This document shows, in pieces, positions 9,071 to 17,730 of a DNA stretch of 64,000 nt. The notes beneath the pieces are model-generated. The model was not told the DNA's origin and did no database searches. It saw only the letters and a list, made by a program, of their open reading frames with translations. Position 1 is the first letter of the stretch. Every line of letters starts with the position of its first letter. The translations under genes and the position numbers were made by a program. Origin of the DNA: Candidatus Latescibacterota bacterium. Lineage in GTDB: Bacteria > JAAXHH01. The DNA lies in contig JAJEEG010000006.1 in the NCBI GenBank assembly GCA_022821085.1, forward strand, positions 1,054,001 to 1,118,000. Reading direction: 5' to 3'.

Positions 9071-9288
9071 ACGTTCTACCCGCAATTTCAGGTCGCGAAT
9101 GTGTCAAAGCACTTGCCAAAGCGGGGTTTTATGTCAGACGACAACGCGGCAGTCACATCGTTTTGCGTCGAGACGACCCATTGACACAAGTTGTAGTCCC
9201 GGACCACCGGACACTTGACCGGGGAACACTACGCGCCATAATAAGACAATGTGGTTTGGGAGTAGAGGAGTTTAACGGGTTGCTGTGA
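9067..9288 (+). CDS. hicA: HicA-like mRNA interferase toxin
   Basis: This 73-residue protein is a HicA/YcfA-type double-stranded-RNA-binding fold toxin. The motif RRQRGSHIVLRR carries the expected Gly-Ser-His, with the His as catalytic residue. The VVPDHRTLDRGTLRAIIRQCGL segment matches the conserved second half. HicA cleaves mRNA and slows growth when free of HicB. The ATG overlaps the hicB stop, giving tight coupling. All conserved features are present, so the module looks intact rather than decayed. Confidence 0.9.
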   Translation: MNVLPAISGRECVKALAKAGFYVRRQRGSHIVLRRDDPLTQVVVPDHRTLDRGTLRAIIRQCGLGVEEFNGLL

Positions 9289-9399
9289 CGCTCTTGCCAA
9301 CGTGAGCCGGGAAAGCCTGTTCACTCTAGTCTGCTATTTAATTCCCATAGTAAACTGGTAAAAACATCGGGAATCAGTCACTTTGAAGGACCACCCCCC

Positions 9400-10206
9400 A
9401 TGTCCATGACCGACGAAGAACGCTTCCGATTCGACCTGACCGGGTTTCTGGTCCGGCCGGCCATACTCACCGCGGATGAGGTCAAGGCCATCCGCGAGCA
9501 GATCTACCTGATCAAGCACGACCCGGAATCACTTCCGCCTGAACACCGCGACGTGCCGGGGGGACCGTCGAGCGTGCTCATCGATCATCCGGCCGTCGTG
9601 GACGTGATCGAGGAGATTATAAGTCCCGACTTTCGGCTGGAGAACTGTTCCTGCGTGTGGCGCAAGAAGGGGGAGGAGCACGGTGAACTGCACGGCGGCG
9701 GTCCCAGGCAGATCGATCCGATCTTCGGGTACCGGGTGCAGCGCGATCAGATCTACGCCGGCATGGTGCGGGTGATCTTCGAGTTTACGGATATCCGCCT
9801 GGAGGACCAGAGCACGCACTTCGTGGTGGGGAGCCACAAGGCGAATTTCCCCATGCATCCCGACCACATGTCACTGGAGGAGGGTAAGCGAAGCCAATTC
9901 CTGATGACCTATGCCTGCCCTGCGGGCAGCGCGGTATTCTTCACCGAGAACACCTGTCACGCCGGTCCCAAGTGGAATCGGGACGAACCCCGCGTGACCG
10001 TACTCAACGCCTATTCACACCTGGCCACCCACTGGCACCGTTTAAAAACGCCCCCCGCGGTCATAGCCGGCCTTCCCCGCGAGAAGCAGGTTTACTTCCG
10101 CGAACCGTGGATCGCCGATTTCCGAACCAGTCCGGCTACCAGGAACACGGCGGAGCGGTTCATGGGCAATGACGAGCCGCCGGTCAACGCCGACACGAAG
10201 CCCTAG
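9400..10206 (+). CDS. PhyH-family protein with atypical HxG iron motif
   Basis: The 268-residue product resembles the PhyH (2-oxoglutarate/Fe(II) dioxygenase) family. The segment VRVIFEFTDIRLEDQSTHF and GSHKANFP are conserved, and a distal His187 lies in TCHAGPKW. At the first iron site the sequence is EEHGELHGGG. The aligned family motif LHGG gives His98-x-Gly100 with no carboxylate, although His94-x-Glu96 just before it could substitute. HxG/HxA sites occur in Fe/2OG halogenases, so the chemistry is uncertain. GAAGGA precedes the ATG. The gene stands alone downstream of hicBA and could be regulated separately. Confidence 0.85.
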   Translation: MSMTDEERFRFDLTGFLVRPAILTADEVKAIREQIYLIKHDPESLPPEHRDVPGGPSSVLIDHPAVVDVIEEIISPDFRLENCSCVWRKKGEEHGELHGGGPRQIDPIFGYRVQRDQIYAGMVRVIFEFTDIRLEDQSTHFVVGSHKANFPMHPDHMSLEEGKRSQFLMTYACPAGSAVFFTENTCHAGPKWNRDEPRVTVLNAYSHLATHWHRLKTPPAVIAGLPREKQVYFREPWIADFRTSPATRNTAERFMGNDEPPVNADTKP

Positions 10207-10321
10207 CCGTAACTTTTCTTACGAGACCATAGCCGGAAGTTACGTCCAATCTATAAAGTGGGCTTTGTGTCTGTGACGGCCCTGTATGGATGTTACCCTT
10301 TATCCCAGGCGGTGAATTAGC

Positions 10322-10780
10322 ATGCATTCGATTTGTACGACTGAAGACCATTCGGGGGTACTGCGAAATGCACACACCCGGAATGTGGCGATAGCGTTTG
10401 CGGACGACATAGCCCACGACTTGGGGCTCGAAATGGTCCGGGTATTGCGCGGCGCAGAGATAAGGACGTTGGCCAAATCGAAGGGAACGAAGGACATTCC
10501 CGCAAACGACCTGCGCAGTTTCGGCGCCGCCGATCTGATCATCGAGGCCAGGGACGGCAAGGACGAGACCTGCTACGTCGCCGTCGAGGTTTCATTCACC
10601 GCCAATGGAAGGGATACGCGCAGAGCCATCAGGAACGCGGGTTTCATGGCCCGCCTCACTGGCAGACGCGCGTATTCAGTAGTGACGGGTCTCAGGAAAG
10701 ACGACGGTATTCAGAAGGCCATCGCATCCGGGGACGTGTACTGGTATCAACTTTCCCCGGAAGCGTTCGATATAGACTAA
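10322..10780 (+). CDS. Small PD-(D/E)XK nuclease-like hypothetical protein
   Basis: This 152-residue protein has no family I can name with certainty. Its core, AADLIIEARDG followed by YVAVEVSFTANGRDTRRAIRNAGFMARL, matches the layout of PD-(D/E)XK-fold proteins: an acidic residue, a beta hairpin, then an E-x-S where the usual Lys is replaced. An alpha/beta tail, RRAYSVVTGLRKDD, follows. Related hypothetical proteins usually carry a longer N-terminal region, so this may be a short form. An in-frame TGA at 10313-10315 fixes the ATG. It is convergent with the next gene, 9 bases apart. Nuclease activity is not established. Confidence 0.6.
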   Translation: MHSICTTEDHSGVLRNAHTRNVAIAFADDIAHDLGLEMVRVLRGAEIRTLAKSKGTKDIPANDLRSFGAADLIIEARDGKDETCYVAVEVSFTANGRDTRRAIRNAGFMARLTGRRAYSVVTGLRKDDGIQKAIASGDVYWYQLSPEAFDID

Positions 10781-10789
10781 AGTTGGTCT

Positions 10790-12007
10790 CTAGGGCCGCA
10801 CGATACTGCCATCCGCCCTGCGATCCTCTGCGGCGTACCGGGGCGTCGCCGCGTCCTCCGCGTTCAGCAACCTCGCGGCCGCATCCTCGTCGATATCCAA
10901 CCCCAGTCCGGGACTGTCGTTGGCGTAGAGGTGGCCTTCCCTTAGCTCGCAGGCGCCGGGGAACGCCGCGTATTCTTCCTCGCTGAAGGTGTTCTCTTCC
11001 TGGATCCCGAAACTCCAGCTCGCCATGTCGAGGTGAACGGCCGCGGCCTGGTTGACCGGGTCGTTGTCGCCCCCTTCCTGCCAGGCGGTGTTGATGCCGA
11101 AGGACTCGCACAGGTTCGCGATCTTCCGGCACGGCGTGATGCCGCCCGCCTTGGATACGCGCACGCGGACGTAGTCGATAAGGCGCTCGGTGATGAGGGG
11201 CGTCCATTCGTGGGGATTCACGAAGAGTTCACCCATGGCCTGGGGCGTCGTGCACTGCTCCCGGATGAGGCGGTACCACTGCACCTGTTCGGGCGAAAGG
11301 ACGTCCTCGAGGAAGAAGAGCCGGTAGGGTTCGAGGCGCTTGGACAGGGCCACCGCGGACTGCGGCCGGAGATGTTCGTGCACGTCGTGGGTCAATTTGG
11401 GACCGAAACCGAGTTTCGAGCGCAGGTACTCGAACATGTTTGGTATCGCTTCGATATAGGCTTCGTCGTCGAAGACCTGGTGGGCGGGCCAGGCGTTCGA
11501 AGGGCGAGGCGCATCTTCCGACGGGATGAATCCACCGCCTCCATACCCGCCCAGCTGGCACCGGACCACGGGGAACCCCTCATCGAGGTAGCCCTGAATG
11601 GCTTCAAGCAGGGCTTCCGGCGTGCCGCCCCCCGCGTGGGCGTAGCAGGGTACGGCGCTCCGGCAGGCGCCGCCGAGGAGCTGGTAGACGGGCATCCCGG
11701 CTTCTTTGCCCTTGATGTCCCACAGGGCCATGTCGATCCCGGAAAGGGCCGTGTTGGTGATGGCGCCATTGCGCCAGTAACCACTCGTGTAGAAGGTCTG
11801 CCAGATGTCCTCTATGCGGCTGACGTCCCGGCCGATGAGCTTCGGGGCCAGCATGGACTCGACGGCCTCGATGACGGCGCGCTGGTGGTAGTGGTCGCTC
11901 GCCGAACCAATACCATGCAACCCCGGCTGGTTCGTGGTGATCTTGACGATGCCCCAGGTGCCGTTCGAACGCGTCCGGATGCATTTCACCCCGGTGATGG
12001 TGGTCAA
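10790..12007 (-). CDS. Enolase-superfamily dehydratase, ManD/RspA type
   Basis: The 405-residue product belongs to the mandelate racemase/muconate lactonising group, closest to D-mannonate dehydratase (ManD) and RspA. Metal ligands are Asp208 (THDVHEH), Glu234 (FLEDVLSP) and Glu260 (MGELF), with His210 as a likely acid/base. These positions sit almost exactly where ManD has them. ManD converts D-mannonate or D-gluconate to 2-keto-3-deoxygluconate. The start is TTG at 12005-12007, supported by AAGGAG 7 bases upstream, and no ATG fits better. It is the last gene after SDR and PhyH. Some RspA-like members have little activity, so the substrate is tentative. Confidence 0.88.
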   Translation of the reverse strand: MTTITGVKCIRTRSNGTWGIVKITTNQPGLHGIGSASDHYHQRAVIEAVESMLAPKLIGRDVSRIEDIWQTFYTSGYWRNGAITNTALSGIDMALWDIKGKEAGMPVYQLLGGACRSAVPCYAHAGGGTPEALLEAIQGYLDEGFPVVRCQLGGYGGGGFIPSEDAPRPSNAWPAHQVFDDEAYIEAIPNMFEYLRSKLGFGPKLTHDVHEHLRPQSAVALSKRLEPYRLFFLEDVLSPEQVQWYRLIREQCTTPQAMGELFVNPHEWTPLITERLIDYVRVRVSKAGGITPCRKIANLCESFGINTAWQEGGDNDPVNQAAAVHLDMASWSFGIQEENTFSEEEYAAFPGACELREGHLYANDSPGLGLDIDEDAAARLLNAEDAATPRYAAEDRRADGSIVRP

Positions 12008-12013
12008 GTTCCG

Positions 12014-12019
12014 CTCCTT
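12014..12019 (-). promoter_or_regulatory. Ribosome binding site that fixes a TTG start
   Basis: On the minus strand AAGGAG lies seven bases before the TTG at 12005-12007 and begins inside the TAA stop of the upstream PhyH gene. It supports translation of the ManD-like gene from TTG and coupling to the gene before it. Confidence 0.75.
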
Positions 12020-12789
12020 TATTCGGCCGTCACCCGCTCGCCGTCCACGAGAAAGGGTTCCGCGTTGCTCCAGTTTCGTGTGCCGTCCTCGGTGAGGATC
12101 GGTTCCGCCGAGTACTGGGTAAGGTACACTCTCCGCCAGCCGCCAGAGGTATTCGGGGTGCTGCGGTGGAAGGATACGCTGGAGAACACGGCGATGCTCC
12201 CGGCCGGAGCGACCACAGGCACGCCGGGATCGTCCCCGAAATAGCCGATCTTGTCGTTGGTTTCGTCCAGAATGCGGTGTTCCTGGCGGTGACGGGTACC
12301 CGCGCGGGAAAAGGGCAGGATGAAGACCGTTCCGTTCTCCTCGGTGACGTCGTCAAGGGCCGCCCAGCAGCTCATGTAGGGGCGATGGTCGAACCCCACG
12401 TAGCCCGAGTCCTGGTGCCAGCCGAACTTCATGCCGACTTCAGGTCCTTTTACCACGAACTGCTCGTGAAAGAGATAGGCGGTATCGCCCAGGGTGCTTC
12501 TGCAGATCTCGGCCATGATTTCGCTGAAGATGTACGGCCGCAGGCTGGGATTGTCGCGGTGCCGGTTTGAAATGAAGTAGCGGCTGCCTTTGTGGGTGAT
12601 GCCACGGGACTTCTCGGCTTCCCGGGCCATCTCGGCCTCCATCTCGGCCCTTAGCCGGTCGCACTCGCCCCGTATGTATTCCAGCTGTCCATCGTCCAGG
12701 GCGGACTCGAGAATGAAGTAACCTTCCTCCCGGTACTGCTGCTTCTGCGCTTCCGTGATTTCAACCGGATTTGCTCGGGTCTCTGTCAT
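12019..12789 (-). CDS. Phytanoyl-CoA dioxygenase (PhyH) family protein
   Basis: This 256-residue PhyH-family protein keeps the full iron triad: His125-x-Asp127 in GWHQDSGYVGF and His208 in SFHRSTPN. Arg219/Arg220 in GGWRRVYLTQYS would bind 2-oxoglutarate. It would hydroxylate an unknown small substrate in the cytoplasm. Its ATG abuts the stop of the SDR gene with no gap, and the ManD-like gene follows after 11 bases, so the three form one unit. The pairing with an alcohol/ketone reductase and an acid-sugar dehydratase suggests successive steps on one polyol or sugar-acid substrate. Confidence 0.92.
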   Translation of the reverse strand: MTETRANPVEITEAQKQQYREEGYFILESALDDGQLEYIRGECDRLRAEMEAEMAREAEKSRGITHKGSRYFISNRHRDNPSLRPYIFSEIMAEICRSTLGDTAYLFHEQFVVKGPEVGMKFGWHQDSGYVGFDHRPYMSCWAALDDVTEENGTVFILPFSRAGTRHRQEHRILDETNDKIGYFGDDPGVPVVAPAGSIAVFSSVSFHRSTPNTSGGWRRVYLTQYSAEPILTEDGTRNWSNAEPFLVDGERVTAE

Positions 12790-13548
12790 TTATCCCCGTC
12801 CTATGTACGGCATGGTCGTCGCCATGACCGTGATGAACTGTACGTTGGCGTCAAGCGGCAGTCCGGCCATGAAAACGACCGCATCGGCCACGTTCTTCAC
12901 GTGCATCCTGGCCTCGGCCAGCAGGTCGCCGGTGGGCTGCAGGATGCCTTCCTTCATGCGCTGGGTCATCTCCGTGGCCGCGTTGCCGATATCGATCTGA
13001 CCGCAGGCGATGTTGTACTTCCGTCCATCGAGGGAAGTCGAACGCGTCAAACCGGTTACGGCGTGCTTGGTGGCCGTGTACGGCGCGGAATTCGGCCGCG
13101 GCACATGGGCGGAGACCGACCCGTTGTTGATGATCCGGCCGCCCTGCGGATCCTGGTCCTTCATGATCTTGAAGGCCTCCTTCGTGCACAGGAAGGAACC
13201 GGTCAGGTTGACGTCCACCACCGTCTGCCACTGTTCGGCCGTCAGCTCCTCGAGGAGCACCGCGGGCGCACCCGTACCCGCATTGTTGAACAGCAGGTCC
13301 AGGCGGCCGTGGGCTGCCTTCGTTTCCGCGAAGAGGTGCTCGACCTGCGATGCGTCACCCACGTCCGTGGGGACGACGAGCAGTCGATCCGCGGCATCGC
13401 CGGCTTCTGCCACGGTCGACTCCAGGGCTTCTTTTCGCCGGCCCGCGAGGACCACGCTGTAGCCTGCGTCCAGCAACGCCAGGGAACAGGCCTTGCCGAT
13501 GCCCGAACCCGCCCCGGTGACGACGGCGACCTTGGTGGAATCAGTCAT
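12790..13548 (-). CDS. Short-chain dehydrogenase/reductase (SDR)
   Basis: The 252-residue product is a classical SDR. The cofactor motif TGAGSGIG (11-18), the NNAG motif (88-91), Ser144, Tyr157 and Lys161 (YTATK) are all present, so it should be active with NAD(P). It interconverts an alcohol and a ketone; the substrate is unknown. AGGAG sits before the ATG. It is the first gene of the SDR - PhyH - ManD-like unit and lies 114 bases downstream of the ABC permease, so it may be read through from the transporter or have its own promoter. Confidence 0.94.
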   Translation of the reverse strand: MTDSTKVAVVTGAGSGIGKACSLALLDAGYSVVLAGRRKEALESTVAEAGDAADRLLVVPTDVGDASQVEHLFAETKAAHGRLDLLFNNAGTGAPAVLLEELTAEQWQTVVDVNLTGSFLCTKEAFKIMKDQDPQGGRIINNGSVSAHVPRPNSAPYTATKHAVTGLTRSTSLDGRKYNIACGQIDIGNAATEMTQRMKEGILQPTGDLLAEARMHVKNVADAVVFMAGLPLDANVQFITVMATTMPYIGRG

Positions 13549-13585
13549 GCTGCGCTCCTATCTCGATTGTAGATACTTTGTATAT

Positions 13586-13613
13586 ACGTCCACGATACGT
13601 CCACGATTCGTCC
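13586..13613. repeat. 11-bp tandem repeat, about 2.5 copies
   Basis: The unit acgtccacgat occurs at 13586-13596 and 13597-13607, with a shortened, altered third copy following. It lies just upstream of the SDR gene, in the gap behind the ABC permease. It could act as an operator, since the period is near one helical turn, or be a neutral duplication. Confidence 0.7.
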
Positions 13614-13662
13614 GTTTCGTCTCTGCAACTAACCATTCCGGGACGGCTCTTGCAATCGTTTT

Positions 13663-14757
13663 TCACGAATAGGGATCCGCGGCGTCGCGCAACGCGTCTC
13701 CCAGGAAGTTGAAGGCGATGACGACGACCAGCACCGGCGCGGCGGGGAAGAGCAGCCAGGGATGGTTCAGCAACACCGTCACGCGCTGCGCCTCTTCGAG
13801 CAGCACGCCCCAGCTGGTCATGGGCGGCCGGATGCCCAGGCCCAGGAAGCTGAGGGCCGTCTCGCCCAGGATCATGCCGGGGATGGCCAGGGTGGCCACC
13901 ACGATGATGTGGCTGTAGCAGCCGGGCAGCAGGTGGCGGGAGATGATGTACCAGTGTCCTGCGCCGGCTGACCGCGCCGCCGTGGTGTAATCCTGTTCCC
14001 GGAACACGAGGACCTTGCCCCGGACTTCGCGGGCCAGGCCGCCCCAGCTGATGATGGACAGGATGATCGTGATACCCAGGTAGGTCTCGATGCTCGTCCA
14101 TCCGGCCGGGAGCGCAGCGCCCAGGGCCATCCAGAGGGGGATCGGAGGAAAGGAGGCCAGGATCTCGACGATGCGTTGCAGGGTGTGGTCGATCCATCCG
14201 CCGAAGTAACCGGACAGCGTGCCGAGGACGGATCCGAGGATCAGGCTCAGAAATACGCCGATGATCCCCACGGTAAGCGATACGCGGCCGCCGTGGATCA
14301 TGCGGGAGAGCAGGTCGCGGCCCATGCGATCCGTGCCGAGTAGGTACATGGGGCCCTCGGAATGGATCAGCCTGAAGGCTCCGCCGCCGTCCCGCGACAG
14401 GAACCGGACCGGGTACCGCCGGGACGGGTCTGTCTCGTACTCCAGTTCCAGGGTCACCGGGTTCTGCGTGGAAGTCAGGCCGTTCACGTAGAATCCTCCG
14501 GACCAGTCGAAATGCAGGTCCTGGGGCGGCAGGTATCGGACCTGGATCCGGATCTCGTTGTGGTCGTATGGGGAGAAACTGCCGGCGAACAGGGCCGCGA
14601 AGTAGAACAGCGACAGGACCGCCGCCGCCGCGATGCCCATCCGGTTCTTCCGGAACCTGCGCCAGATCAGCGTGCGGTAGCTGAGATAGCCCGAATCCTG
14701 GACGGTTGCGGTCTGTGCATGATCGGCCGTGGTCATGGTATCGCCCCGCCTAGTCAT
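13663..14757 (-). CDS. Peptide-type ABC transporter permease, OppC/DppC family
   Basis: The 364-residue membrane protein has one N-terminal segment, a long periplasmic insert (about residues 70-140) and a C-terminal permease domain. The EAA-type coupling loop (REVRGKVLVFREQDYTTAARSAGAGHW, abridged) contacts the ATPase. It would form the importer channel with the adjacent OppB-like protein. The first ATG overlaps the upstream stop (8 bases); a second ATG at 14734-14736 also has a GGCGGGG leader, so the exact start is open. Length is longer than the roughly 300-residue norm because of the periplasmic insert. Confidence 0.92.
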   Translation of the reverse strand: MTRRGDTMTTADHAQTATVQDSGYLSYRTLIWRRFRKNRMGIAAAAVLSLFYFAALFAGSFSPYDHNEIRIQVRYLPPQDLHFDWSGGFYVNGLTSTQNPVTLELEYETDPSRRYPVRFLSRDGGGAFRLIHSEGPMYLLGTDRMGRDLLSRMIHGGRVSLTVGIIGVFLSLILGSVLGTLSGYFGGWIDHTLQRIVEILASFPPIPLWMALGAALPAGWTSIETYLGITIILSIISWGGLAREVRGKVLVFREQDYTTAARSAGAGHWYIISRHLLPGCYSHIIVVATLAIPGMILGETALSFLGLGIRPPMTSWGVLLEEAQRVTVLLNHPWLLFPAAPVLVVVIAFNFLGDALRDAADPYS

Positions 14758-15736
14758 ACCGTATCCTCGGATCCGCCCAGGCTAGCGCGATGTCGGCCAG
14801 GATGTTGCCGATGATCAGGAGCAGGCTGAACATCATCAGCAGGGTGCCGGCCAGGTAGATGTCTTCGGCGACCAGGGCCCGCAACAGCAGCGGCCCCACG
14901 GTCGGCAGGCCCAGGACGATCGCCACGATGGTGGCCCCGGACAGGATGTTCGGCAGGCTCATGCCCAGGATCGTGATCAGCGGGTTGATGGCGATGCGCG
15001 CCGCGTGCTTGATGACGACGACGGACTCCTTGAGGCCCTTGGCGCGGGCGGTCTGGACGAAAGGCTGGCCGAGGACGTCCAGCAGGTTGCCGCGCATGAT
15101 GCGCATCAGGCCCGCGGTGCCGTTGATGCCCACCACGATGACCGGGATCCAGAGGTGCTTCAGGAAGTCGACGACCTTGTCCCACGTCCAGGGCGCGCCT
15201 TCGTACTCGCTTGAGAAGAGGCCGAAGAGGGGTATCCGGTAGATCTCGAACACGAAGACCAGAAGGGCGAGGGCCAGCAGGAATCCCGGCATGGACATGC
15301 CGATGAAGCTGATGAAGGACAGCACGTTGTCGGACAGGCGGTACTGGTGGGTGGCTGAATAGATGCCGATTGGGATCGCCACGGCGTAGGTGAACAACAA
15401 GGCACCCAGGGCGATGAGCACGGTGAAAGCGAGCCGGTCCCAGATCAGCTGGTTGACTTCCTGCTCGTATTCGAAGGACTCGCCGAAATCCCCCACGACG
15501 AACCCCGAGATCCAGCCGACGTACTGCCGCCACATGGGCCGGTCCAGGCCGTAGCGTTCCCGCAGTTCGTCGATGCGCGCGATCGAGCTGCTGTCGCCGT
15601 ACATCTCCTCCAGTTCCTGGATCTTGCGGTCCAGGAAGTCGCCCTCGGGCAGCTGGATGATGACGAAGCCGATCATCGAGATGGCCAGGAGGGTCGGGAT
15701 GGCCAGGAGACAGCGCTTGATGACGTAGTTGATCAT
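14750..15736 (-). CDS. Peptide-type ABC transporter permease, OppB/DppB family
   Basis: This 328-residue integral membrane protein opens with the typical first transmembrane segment, YVIKRCLLAIPTLLAISMIGF. It keeps the coupling loop with VQTARAKGLKE and the C-terminal motif of the DppB/OppB family. It pairs with the following OppC-like permease. Its ATG overlaps the stop of the binding-protein gene by four bases. The family transports di/oligopeptides, nickel or glycosides; the specific cargo is set by the binding protein. Confidence 0.94.
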   Translation of the reverse strand: MINYVIKRCLLAIPTLLAISMIGFVIIQLPEGDFLDRKIQELEEMYGDSSSIARIDELRERYGLDRPMWRQYVGWISGFVVGDFGESFEYEQEVNQLIWDRLAFTVLIALGALLFTYAVAIPIGIYSATHQYRLSDNVLSFISFIGMSMPGFLLALALLVFVFEIYRIPLFGLFSSEYEGAPWTWDKVVDFLKHLWIPVIVVGINGTAGLMRIMRGNLLDVLGQPFVQTARAKGLKESVVVIKHAARIAINPLITILGMSLPNILSGATIVAIVLGLPTVGPLLLRALVAEDIYLAGTLLMMFSLLLIIGNILADIALAWADPRIRYD

Positions 15737-17700
15737 TCGATATAGAACTGCTCGGGAAAACTCGTTGCCGGACCGGCAATCGCCCAGGGGCCGAGAATGC
15801 CGCTGTCGGGTACGTTGTGGAAGTTGTTCTTCACGATAACGGGCCTGGGGGTGCGGGCCACGGTGCCCAGGTGAAAGGGCCCGTGCTCGATATGGATCCG
15901 CACGGCGTCCTGCACCAGGCGGTGCCGGGTTTCCTCATCCTGCTCGCGCTTGATCCGGTCGTAGATGTCGAGCAACTCGATCATGACACCCGTCGGCGCT
16001 TCGCCCCTTTCCCCACCTGATTCGTACCACTTGCCCACCTGTGGATGCCAGTACTTGCCCATCGTGGGAAACACCCAGTCGGGGTAGGTGAAAAGGTCCA
16101 TCTCCGCCTCGCCATGGAGATGGACGGTGAACTCGCCGAGGTCGCGGCGCAGCTTGAGTTCGGCTCCGGGCGGCGTGTATACGATGACCTCCAACCCCAG
16201 TTCCCGCCAGCCCTCGGCTACGATCAGGGCGACGTCGTTTTGGTGGGCGATGTGCGCCGCGGCCGGCGCGTCCAGCACGAGGCTCAACCGCCGGCCGTCG
16301 GGGCGAAGCCGGAATCCCTCGGCGTCGCGGCGGGTGAGCCCCATCTCGTCCAGCAGCCGGTTCGCCTCCGGTATGTCGTAGTCCGCGTCGGTGGCCTTCC
16401 ACAGATCGAACAATCGCGCACCCTCCGGATCCAGGAAATGCCAGCCCTCCTCGCTCACCGTGGCGGCCTGGGGTTTCGCGAGGCCCTTGAAGGCGACGGC
16501 GTTGCATTTCTCGCGGTCGATGGCCGCGGCGAGTGCCTTGCGGAACCGCTGGTCGCGAATCAGGCCGCGGAGGACCGGGTCGTTGTCCGACCAGTTCAGG
16601 TTGATCGCCGGATCCGCTCCGGAAGCGCTCTCCCATAACTTGACGCGGTATGCCCCTTTTTCCCGTCCTTCCATGAAAAGGGAAAAGTCCCGGAGTTCCA
16701 TATCGCGGAACTGGCAGTCCACCTCGCCGGCCAGCACCCTCAGGACCCGGATCTGGGCTTCGGGTACCAGGGTCGTGACCACCTGGTCGATATAGGGCAG
16801 TTGCCGGCCGTCGTCGTCCACGACGTAGTAGTACGGGTTCCGCTCCAGGATCACCCGGAAGCCGCCCTTTTCGATACGGGTGATCGTCCACGGCCACAGG
16901 GAAGGCTGTTCAGGGTTGCGCTGGGGCAGCCTGCGTTTCTCGTAGAGGACGAAATCGTCCACGTCGTCGTTGTGGTCCGGGTGGAACTGCTTCATGTAGT
17001 GTTCCGGCACGTTGTACTCTTCGCTCCACCAGAACCCGGTCGCCAGCCAGAGGGGCACCAGCCAGTTGGGTCCCGCGAACTTCATGACGATGGTGTAGTC
17101 GTCCGGGGTTTCGACCTCCATGGGCCTGCCGTCCACGAGGCACCACACGGGCGGCGGATACCGGTGGCGATCATCCAGGCACAGGTCGTACCACGCGCGG
17201 AAGGACGCCGAGGTATAGGGATGGCCGTCGGACCACCGGACGCCCTCACGCAGCTTGAGCGTCAGTTCCGTGCCGTCCTCGTTGAACGCCCACGATTCCG
17301 CCAGGCCCGGCTCGAGGCCCGTGGTCAGCCGGTCCCACCGGATCAGCGGGGCGTATCCGGCGATCATCTTCCAGGAGCCGAGATCGGTGTTGTTGTGGAA
17401 CTTGCGCCAGGTCCCGCCGTAGACCCCCGGACCGTCGTATCCTTCATAATCGTGTTGGGCCACGAGCGGGTTGGTCGGGATCCGTTCGTGAAGGGGCGGC
17501 AGGGTGCCCGCTGCCACCCGGGCGGCCAGTGCGGGCGCCTCCAGCGACGTTCGGGCCGCATCGCCGGCAATCGCTGGATCCGATGCGGTTGCACCGTCGC
17601 TGGCACCGCCGCTGACGTCGTCACCGCCGATACAGACTGGCAGCCCGGCCAGGGTCGTGAGCAGCAGGCAGGTCAGCAGGTTCTTTTTACCAACTTTCAT
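15733..17700 (-). CDS. ABC transporter substrate-binding protein, family 5
   Basis: The 655-residue protein is a periplasmic solute-binding protein of the DppA/OppA type (SBP_bac_5). It has a signal peptide with a hydrophobic core LLTCLLLTTLAGLPVC. The near-lipobox L-P-V-C lacks the usual small -1 residue, so lipidation is doubtful. The family body includes GLAESWAFNEDGTELTLKLREGVRWSDG-type text and the later IDREK segment. It is longer than the usual 500-550 residues. It lies between the ATPases and the permeases in one operon; GGAG precedes the ATG. Cargo could be peptides or sugars. Confidence 0.92.
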   Translation of the reverse strand: MKVGKKNLLTCLLLTTLAGLPVCIGGDDVSGGASDGATASDPAIAGDAARTSLEAPALAARVAAGTLPPLHERIPTNPLVAQHDYEGYDGPGVYGGTWRKFHNNTDLGSWKMIAGYAPLIRWDRLTTGLEPGLAESWAFNEDGTELTLKLREGVRWSDGHPYTSASFRAWYDLCLDDRHRYPPPVWCLVDGRPMEVETPDDYTIVMKFAGPNWLVPLWLATGFWWSEEYNVPEHYMKQFHPDHNDDVDDFVLYEKRRLPQRNPEQPSLWPWTITRIEKGGFRVILERNPYYYVVDDDGRQLPYIDQVVTTLVPEAQIRVLRVLAGEVDCQFRDMELRDFSLFMEGREKGAYRVKLWESASGADPAINLNWSDNDPVLRGLIRDQRFRKALAAAIDREKCNAVAFKGLAKPQAATVSEEGWHFLDPEGARLFDLWKATDADYDIPEANRLLDEMGLTRRDAEGFRLRPDGRRLSLVLDAPAAAHIAHQNDVALIVAEGWRELGLEVIVYTPPGAELKLRRDLGEFTVHLHGEAEMDLFTYPDWVFPTMGKYWHPQVGKWYESGGERGEAPTGVMIELLDIYDRIKREQDEETRHRLVQDAVRIHIEHGPFHLGTVARTPRPVIVKNNFHNVPDSGILGPWAIAGPATSFPEQFYIE

Positions 17701-17730
17701 ACTGGACTCCGCATTTCACCCATCCCCCGG

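Noticed and set aside
10208-10244. Inverted repeat CGTAACTT / AAGTTACG as a terminator
   Set aside because: Loop of 21 bases, only 8 pairs and no T run, so not supported.
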